A stretch of DNA of 64,000 nucleotides, from assembly GCA_947179155.2 (NCBI GenBank), contig OX359270.1, positions 26,375,556-26,439,555 of the forward strand, in the 5' to 3' direction. The notes below the pieces were generated by a model that searched no databases, was not told the DNA's origin, and saw nothing but the letters and a program-made list of their open reading frames with translations. Positions 56,935-64,000 of the stretch are shown here, piece after piece; the first letter of the stretch is position 1, and each line of letters starts with the position of its first letter. Origin of the DNA: Hedera helix (lineage: Eukaryota > Streptophyta > Magnoliopsida > Apiales > Araliaceae). A program made the position numbers and the translations under genes.

Positions 56935-57373
56935 CTAGAAGGGTTAGAGTCTATGATTGAATATGATTGGGTTCGCTGTATTTAATTGGGTTTCCAACAT
57001 TGGAGGAATATAGAGATTTATTTCATTATGAATTCATCCAGTTATGGGTTTCAATTATAACAAGACTTTAATCTAGACTTTTACTTCTAATTGGTCTCGC
57101 GCGTGCATGGACAAAAGGTGGTGAGTAACTATAAATACAACCATAAGTGGAGGTCAACGGTACTTCATTATTTTTCATTACTTTCATACATTGTTATTTC
57201 AGTAGTCAATACCTCCATTGTTATCGCTTTTGGCCTGTACGAATTCTCACACCGGAGTTATTTCCCGATAGCACATGCTGTCAAGCTTTTTGGTATGACC
57301 ATTGACTGTTCCTCGTACAGGTTAACTTGTTTTTTTGGTGATTTGGGCAAGCATACATAAACATGTGTTAACA
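56935..57373 (+). mobile_element. Right piece of the older LTR split by the gypsy
   Basis: Contains ACTATAAATACAACC (TATA-like, about 57129) and a downstream part (CTCACACCGGAGTTATTTCC, GCACATGCTGTCAAGC) homologous to the R/U5 region at 59260-59340 of the next gypsy. Ends GTGTTAACA near 57373. With 39188-39351 it forms one old LTR of a related Tat family. Outer duplication not found. Confidence 0.5.
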
Positions 57374-58950
57374 GTTGAAAATCATATAGTTAGCACATAT
57401 TTCGTTCATGATGGTGATGGATATTGTATCTTATTTTTTTTTTGTCTAATGTGGTTTAAAATAGGTTTTTATATGTAAAGATGTTGGTTGAGATTTAAAA
57501 TTGGTTAGGTTGTTTATTGTGGTTTAAAACAGGTTGCGTTGTTGGTTGTGTTTTAAAACAGGTTTGTGTTGTTGAAATAGGCTATTGTTATAGGTAATCA
57601 AAAAAGTCAAAAAAAAATAAAATAAATAATTAAACCAACGGTTATATATAAAATCGACAGATATGATAGTCGGTTTAGAGTTTTCATGAGTTGTGGGACA
57701 CGGACACGTGGCGAGAGTTAAAACTGAAAGCTATTAAACAGACTAAACAGTTTGTTGAATTTATATAAAACCAACCTACAAGTCCAACAGAAATTAAAAC
57801 CGACAATTATAACTCTGACATAGCAGGTGACAGAATTAGCGGTAGGTTTTAGTTTTTTTTTTTTTATAGTGAAGTTAAATTAAACAAATTATATTTATAT
57901 TTAATGGGTACATTAAGTATCTTAATTTGAAGTTTATAATTATTCACATAATAAAATAAGGATTTTTTGATATTATATTAAATAAAAACTATTTAGTATT
58001 AATTAATTGACCAACCACATTAAGGATAATGAATGTTATAATTCACTTCAGAGAGGAGCACTGATTGTTAATTAAAAATTAGAAGAACTGTGAGATCATT
58101 ATGAAAGGTGTTACTTTATATTACTCTTAAAAAATTACATCAAATAAAATCCAGTATTAAAAAAGTTATCAAGGGGGTGTTTGTTACAAGTCATGAAGAA
58201 TACCCACCAAAATTCAGATTATTGGGTATTTGATTACTGATAATAAAAATTGATCATATTGTGTTATTTTTCGTTTTGTAAAAGGTATTTGATTATCCAT
58301 AATTGTTGTTGTGGTTGTTTGGTTCAAATTCAAGATTACTAAATACATTTTTTCTAATATTAATCTTTTAATAAAATGTTCATGTACTAATTTTGGTCAA
58401 ATAATTTACTCAAAATATTATCATCAAATGTAATTCAATACTTATCGAAATACTACACAACTAATAAATTCAATATTATTAATAAACCGTATTAAAAACT
58501 TTAATATGTTTATAAAATAATACTCATTATATAGTCGATCATTAAGTACATATTCAAGCATCAAGCACAAAAACACAATAAAAAATATATAATAATAAAC
58601 AAGAAACAATACCACATGCTTTATACGGACAATGAACTAGTTTAATTAAATTAAACATGTCGACAAATCAAAAAATAGAAGAAATAAAATAAAGTCAAAC
58701 AACAACACAAATATTGCTGGATAAATTTTGTGAAATTATGAGATAAATAAGGACAAATTTGAAATATACTTTGTCCACAAAAAAAAATCATGATGACCAA
58801 TATGTGGTTTTACCACTTATATTTTGATCACCTGAATTCCCAAATTAGGTGAAAATATTGACACATTATTAAGTATATGAATTATCGGCAATGATAGATT
58901 ACCGATTATTGGGTTATGGATTTTCATTAAAGCAAGTGGGCCGAAATGAT
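57374..58950. other. AT-rich DNA, possible MITE remnants
   Basis: 57420-57570 has a loose repeat of GTTGTTGGTTGTGGTTTAAAACAGG. 57600-57870 has repeated AAACCGAC/GTCGGTTT words and ends in TTTTTTTATAGTG, which may be a CACTA-type MITE end, but no matching left end was found. 58170 has GGGGGTGTTTGTTA, like some MITE ends, again without a partner. No genes seen. Confidence 0.4.
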
Positions 58951-58959
58951 TGGACTATT

Positions 58960-59371
58960 TACCCTCGAGGCCTATTTGGCTTAAATCTCGGCCCAAATAG
59001 GATTGGACCATCACGCTAAGCACCATGGATCAGTTAATGTTATGGCAGTTATATAACAATTACCACTCACACATTTAGTCTAGAGGTTACATCAGTTACT
59101 GGTCATTATGGGGATCGTACATCATTACTCTGACCATAACTGTCACACATGCTTATCGGTTAGAGGAGGACGATGGCTATAAAAAGAAGGTCAACAATTC
59201 TGGTATAATCTAATGCCAATTCACCCCACTAAGAACCTCCATTGTTAACATTTCTTGAAACCCATACTTACTCTCACGCTGGAGCTATCCCCCGACGGTC
59301 TATGCCGTTAAGCCCTCAGTTGTTTCATTGTGTAGGTTAAAGTTGTTGATGGTGACTAAGCGTTTCGACAA
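58960..59371 (+). repeat. 5' LTR (at least R/U5) of a decayed Tat-like gypsy
   Basis: TATA-like GGCTATAAAAAGAAGG at about 59176, followed by the conserved leader CTCACGCTGGAGCTATCCCC and GTCTATGCCGTTAAGC and an end near TTTCGACA (59371). The 5' limit is uncertain. A primer site could not be defined; TTGGCATTGGCAC at 59380 is a weak candidate. Confidence 0.5.
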
Positions 59372-59450
59372 ATTCAAGTATTGGCATTGGCACTAAAAGG
59401 AGGGCCTCTAGTGTTTAGTAGAATTTTCCTTGACCCAATTACCAACTAAA

Positions 59451-60529
59451 ATGTCTACCCATCCCCACAATCATAGTTATGCAGGACCATCTCGTAGGGA
59501 ATCACGCTCGCAGTCCCATCAACTAAATGGTGTGGACAAGCAGCGTCGCCTATAGGAGGTCCGAGACCAGAAGATAGCTCTCCAATTCCAGTGGGAGGAG
59601 CTCGAGAAATAACTTGAGGATTTGGAGCAGTCAAAAGAGGGCCTAAAAGGCGAAAAAGGGGGGTCTATCACAGACAGGGTGACATCCCTCCTAGTAAAAT
59701 CATAAAGAAATTTTTGTTTGATCCTCAAACTCAAAAGGTCGGAGACGATGATCCAGAACCCCAACTCGACGCGGAGGTGGGGAACAACCACGACAACAAC
59801 GTAAAAAGAGTCAGATGTGAGAATCTGCTGGTCGAAAAAGTTTTGAGAGACATGATGGGGCTGCTGGAAAGAAACTGTTCTCCTCTCATTTCATTAAGGA
59901 ACTGGAAGAAACACCCATAAATTGAACTCTTAAAGTACCGGTATAGAAGGAGTATGATGGAACTGATGATCCCCATGACCATACCTACGGTTTTAAGCGG
60001 GTGATACGGTTCCATGGGTACAACACAGTGGGAATGTGCCATATCTTTATCTCAACATTAACAAAGACTACAAGATACTGGATAATCTCCCTCCCTGCCA
60101 ATTCGATCGATTCATGGAAAGAATTTCAGGACCAGTTCCACGTACGCTTCAACGAGAACAAAAAGTGTGCCAAAATGATCACTTCTCTGCTACAGGTACA
60201 GTAAAAATGTAATGAACCTCTTTGATAGTTCATGAAGAGATTAAGAAAAGAAGTAACCAAAATTCTCGTCCTAGATTCAACACAGACGTTGCAATTCCTT
60301 GTGATGGGCTTGCACGTGGAAAGGTCAAGCTGCCTTATAAAGGAGATTATCCTAAAAGCTTCCTGATCTCTAGTCGAAGCCTATGAGATCATAGATAAGT
60401 TCATTGAAATCGAAGAGGCTTTGGCCAACCTTAGGGACCCTTCAAGATATGATGACAACAATCATTAGATAAGAGACCTTAGAGGCAACGCGCCACCGAT
60501 AAAAAAGATCATAGTTAAAGAGATGAAAC
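59451..60529 (+). pseudogene. Gag of the decayed Tat-like gypsy, N-terminal part
   Basis: The ATG at 59451 opens a Ser/His/Arg-rich N-terminus that meets a stop at about 59551. The gag fold is seen at 60000-60204 (FISTLTKTTRYWIISLPANS and SWKEFQDQFHVRFNENKK), typical of Tat gag. Further stops and frameshifts follow. Interrupted by the solo LTR at 60530. Confidence 0.7.
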
Positions 60530-62083
60530 TAATAGAGTTAAATTATACGATATTTTTATTCCCTAATACTTAGTTTTTATATTTATTGCGTGCTTAAATG
60601 TTTAATTATTTAGCTCATATTGGTTTTAATATGTTTTATAGGATTTTAGTTAATTTATGTTAATTTAGGTAATTTTATAGTATTTTTATATTTCTTTTTA
60701 TTTATGTGTTTTTATTTATTTTTAGTATTTTAGGTGTTTTATTAATCATTATGCATTTTTATTATTTTTATTTATTTTTAATTATTTTATATTTTATTTT
60801 GTAGAAAAAATAAGCTTGGGGGGCAAATCTATAAATTCTGCAAAGACCGGTGGCAATTCTATAAATTCCAGAAAAGTTGGCGCCCGCGTAATGCGCATGG
60901 ATGGAGTGGCCGAGCAGCTGAAACGTCGCCGTTTCATCAGAGATTCTACGCAATGCGCGCGGTATGCAGAACAACAGCAAGAAAGCAAACGAAACGACGT
61001 CGTTTAGGCATCAGGGTGTCGCACAATGCGCGGCTGGCGCGCGTTAACCGGGTCAAGGGAGCGAAGAGCGTGTTTGTTTGCGCGGAAATTGGCCAAAACG
61101 GAATTATTCGTGAATTTTTGCTACTTTTTGATTCCAAATTGGATTTTAACTCCAATTAGGGTTAGGATAATAATTATTTTATTTTATTTTTCTTTTATTT
61201 TTATTTGTATTTTAAATCATATTAGGGTTTGAAAAGTGTACTTCCTACTAGGGTTAGGAGGATTTTGGAGCCTGTAAATAGAGAGCTTGACACACAATGT
61301 AAGAGATAACTCTCATTAGAATAAAAATTCTATCTTCTATTCTTTAGTGTTCTCTACAATTATTAGTATCTAAATTATTTTTCTTGCTTTAAGTGATTGT
61401 AGCCATCAAGATTTATACACTGTGAGATCTAATTTATTTTAATTGTTCAATTTATATTTTGATTATTGAATATTCTTCTGTGCTGAATTTTATGATTAGT
61501 TTGTTTAATTGCTAGGAGACCTACTAGTTTATTATTCATCTTAATCTACTGCTATTTGTGAAACAACTGAGTTTAATAATTATTTTGCAGATCAAAAGAT
61601 TATTTTATCTTAGGAAGAATATTCATCTAAATTAAATGCAAACAAGTGGTTTGTGTTGTTTAGTTTAACGATCTCTCTAATTCTTTATGCTGCTATTAAA
61701 TTAAATCTTTAGCAAGTGCCGGAGATTGTTTATTAGTAAGGGTATTTAGACCAAGTGGCTCTACTTATCTAAAATTAAGGAGAGATGAGAAAAATTATTC
61801 CACCTGCGAGTAGTTCTTTCTATGGTGAATGTTTAAAATATGAATTGAGTTATTCTTGCATCAGTGATCAGTTGTACAAGGCTTTTTCTTATTTATTTCT
61901 TACATATTTATTTTAGTTAATTTTATTTAAATTATTTCTTTAATTACAAAACCCCCCAATTTTTATTTGCGAAAACATAAAATTAAATAATCATTCTCTG
62001 TGGGATCAACTCTTATTTGCACTACTACATTAATATTTTTCCAGAGTAAGATTTTATTTTTGGGTGCCTGCGACAGCACACCA
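60530..62083 (+). mobile_element. Solo LTR inserted in gag
   Basis: Begins TAATAGAGTTAAATTATACG (probably TG mutated to TA) and ends TGCGACAGCACACCA. Flanked by GAAAC at 60525-60529 and 62084-62088, and gag resumes directly after. Inside are a G/C-rich promoter-like part (60840-61090) and GGATTTTGGAGCCTGTAAAT (about 61260). Late in the LTR, CTCTGTGGGATCAACTCTTA is a common gypsy LTR stretch. No coding sequence. Confidence 0.7.
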
Positions 62084-62088
62084 GAAAC

Positions 62089-62500
62089 GAAAAAGGATTT
62101 TAGTAAAAATGGCAATGGACAGAGTTAACAAAAAATAGATTGGCCTCAAAATGAGGATCCCAAGAAAAAGGGAGAACAAGGGCTATACCCTCCCCGCCTC
62201 TGACCGCAAGCAAGACCTAAATAGTGAACGAGATCAAAGATCAATCATTTTTCGGAGACTTTCAAAAATCTGGGTGTTCACTAGACAGAAGGATAGCGAC
62301 ACATACTGTACTTATCATGAGGCTCTGGGACAGGATATAGAAAGTTGTTACCAACTGAAAGACTTCCTTAAAGAATAGATCCCAAGAGGGAACTTAGACT
62401 GCAACACTACTAAGAGGCCCAAGAGATTCGCACTTGACAGAATCGCCCTTCCTTCTCTGCTCGGGCAGCGAGAGGAGTGGTGGACATAATCTCTGGGGGA
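62089..62500 (+). pseudogene. Gag C-terminal part with Cys/His cluster
   Basis: After the solo LTR, gag continues with charged sequence and KDSDTYCTYHEALGQDIESC plus YQLKDFLKE. This is the Cys/His cluster that ends Tat gag proteins; the usual 'GH' is 'GQ' here. Stops at about 62377 and later. Confidence 0.7.
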
Positions 62501-62679
62501 CCCGTGGTAGATCTTTCCAATTGAAAGAGAAAATATTACGCCAGGGCAATCCACCAAGTCTCAGGACAGCAGAGGAATTTCAAAATAGACCCCGTCACTT
62601 TTTCGGATGAAGATTATCGGCCTAACATGCTCTTCCCACATGATGATGCGCTTGTGATAACAGCGTAGGTGGGGACCAT

Positions 62680-63300
62680 GGATATGAGGTGAATTCTCGT
62701 AGACAATAGGAGTTCAATGGATGTATTATATATGCACGCCTACAAAAGATTGGACCTAGGTGGCGGAAAGTTGATTCTGTGTGAAGACTCGCCATTATAT
62801 AACTTCGGTAATGCCCCAGTTCTCATTTATGGAACTATAAAGATGCCTATAACATTTGGAACGGCACCGAAGCTAACATTCATAATAGTGAGATTTTTTG
62901 TAATGAACGTGGAGAACAACTACAACACCATTCTGGAAAGAACATTGTTATCGGCGTTGAAAGCTGCTACCTCGATCCCTCACCTAAAAATGAAGTTCCC
63001 TATAGAGAATAGAATTGGGGAAATGGTTGGTGATCAGGACATGTCCCGAATGTGTTACCTCCAGACTTTGCAAGAAGCTTCTGTTAAGGTGAGCAAGCAA
63101 AAACAAACCATGAAGATAGAGGTAGAGCCCTTCATAAAAATAGGCCACGGGCCGATTATAACTCATGTAGAGGAAACTAAGGAGGTAGAACTATTTTTGG
63201 GAAATAAAGATAAGGTGGTTCAGATAGGAATCGGACCACAAGCAGACTTCAGTGGATGCCTGATCGCGTTATTGAGAGAGTATTCTGACATCTTTGCATA
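62680..63300 (+). pseudogene. Aspartic protease region of the decayed Tat-like gypsy
   Basis: Open for 194 codons. RRILVDNRSSMDVLYMHAYK holds the active-site Asp, but the usual Gly of the D-N/S-G motif is Arg (GGA or similar to AGG), so it is probably inactive. Further, YNTILERTLLSALKAATSIP and HLKMKFPIENRIGE match the end of the Tat protease. A TAG ends it at 63299-63301, just before RT. Confidence 0.75.
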
Positions 63301-64000
63301 GACTTCAGCTGACATGTCAGGAATAGACGAGTCAGTGGTTGTCCATAAATTGAGTGTAAATCCTCATGTCAAATAGGTCAAGTAGAAACGCTGAAGCATC
63401 ATTCATGAAAGACAAAAAGTAATTGATGATGAGGTAGCGAAGATGATAGAGGCAAGATTTATCTTCAAGATAAACTACCTCGAATGGTTGGCCAACGTCG
63501 TCCTAGTGAAGAAATATAATGGAAAATGAAGGATGTGTGTTGATTTTACTGATTTGAATAAGGCTTGTCCGAAGGATTGTTATTCCCTTCCAAGTATCGA
63601 TCAGTTAATTGACTCAACCTCTGGTCATGCAATACTGAGTTTTCTTGACACATTCTCAGGGTACAACCAAATCTGAATGTGGGCAGACGACGTCCCAAAG
63701 GTGGCCTTTGTTACTTACAAAGCTATTGACGCATATAGGGTGATGTCTTTCAGACTAATTAACGCTACGAATGATGAATAAGGTCTTCAGGAATCAGGTA
63801 GTCTAGAACATAGAGGTCTATGTCAACGACATGATCATCTAATGCATGGAAATTGTGGATCACTTGGCCGATCTTAAAGAACGCTTTTAGAACGTTCGAA
63901 AATTCAATATGAGGCTGAATCCAACCAAGTGCATCTTTAGACTCAGATCAGGAAAGTTCTTGGTGTACATGGTGAGCCGAAGAGGGATTGAAGACAATCC
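63301..64000 (+). pseudogene. Reverse transcriptase start of the decayed Tat-like gypsy
   Basis: MSGIDESVVVHKLSVNPHVK opens the RT N-terminal region. YLEWLANVVLVKKYNGK is followed by a stop and then RMCVDFTDLNKACPKDCYSL and FLDTFSGYNQI, the first RT blocks. At least five stops, and a frame change after 63770. The catalytic YVDD region is recognisable only as YVND (VYVNDMI) near 63820. Continues past the window. Confidence 0.8.

Larger units (their letters stand above)
59372..64000 (+). mobile_element. Decayed Tat-like gypsy element, truncated by the window edge
   Basis: Contains gag, protease and the start of RT in gypsy order, with many stops, and a nested solo LTR at 60530-62083. It continues beyond 64000. 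Confidence 0.8.

Noticed and set aside
57600..57870. CACTA-type MITE ending in TTTTTTTATAGTG
   Set aside because: No matching left terminus or 3-bp duplication found; only the repeated AAACCGAC words support it.
58160..58350. MITE starting at GGGGGTGTTTGTTA
   Set aside because: No inverted partner end within 1 kb.
1..64000. tRNA, rRNA or intact host genes
   Set aside because: None recognised on either strand; the only host-gene similarity is the broken exon fragments at 5330-10158.

Overview
This is a stretch of nuclear DNA from a flowering plant, probably a eudicot. It is almost wholly nested transposable elements, with no intact host gene that I can support. The plant assignment rests on element types: a CACTA transposon with an Ulp1-like protease gene, Ty1/copia and Ty3/gypsy LTR retrotransposons, a Tat/Ogre-type gypsy with antisense genes, and small MITEs. 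Fragments of plant housekeeping genes agree with it. I cannot name the species.

Layout. (1) 1-5160: 3' part of a CACTA element with a decayed multi-exon gene, a subterminal repeat field and a CACTA/TAGTG terminus at 5160. (2) 5161-10430: AT-rich DNA with six recognisable exon fragments of host genes, all on the minus strand and broken: HMG-CoA synthase, UFD1, a SYP7-type SNARE, RABC/Rab18, VPS45 and RABE/Rab8. A hAT MITE and a CACTA-like MITE are interspersed. (3) 10977-11485: a tandem duplication in which one copy carries a foldback MITE and the other keeps the empty site. (4) 11530-17916: degraded gypsy pieces in both orientations. (5) 17917-20960 (-) and 36060-38917 (+): two related long LTR-like blocks in opposite orientation sharing a 39-bp tandem repeat. 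(6) 21035-35135: a 14.1-kb copia element on the minus strand with both LTRs and broken gag-pol. It has an extra env-like/coiled-coil region, which is split by a gypsy solo LTR at 24547-26679 with a perfect TSD. (7) 39352-56929: a nearly intact 17.6-kb Tat/Ogre-type gypsy with TSD ATATT. (8) 57374-64000: AT-rich DNA, then another decayed Tat-like gypsy running off the right edge, itself split by a solo LTR (60530-62083).

How the parts work together. In the 17.6-kb gypsy the plus strand carries gag-protease, a G-patch segment, a short GT-AG intron and a complete RT-dual RNase H-integrase ORF. The minus strand between pol and the 3' LTR carries two intron-bearing or frameshifted genes: a plant-mobile-domain protein and a DUF7745-like protein. 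A 36-bp tandem array follows, then the polypurine tract. A G/C-rich nested palindrome occurs in both LTRs and again upstream of the antisense genes. The element is young (LTRs about 1% different by eye) but carries a TAA in gag-pro, a TAA in the first antisense gene and a 10-bp duplication frameshift in the second.

The most interesting observations are the cluster of captured, mostly membrane-traffic gene fragments, the antisense gene pair with its palindromes, and the CGTAGAGT/ACTCTACG motif repeated throughout the copia element, including 54-bp tandem arrays in LTR and interior. Protein families were identified by eye, without any database search.
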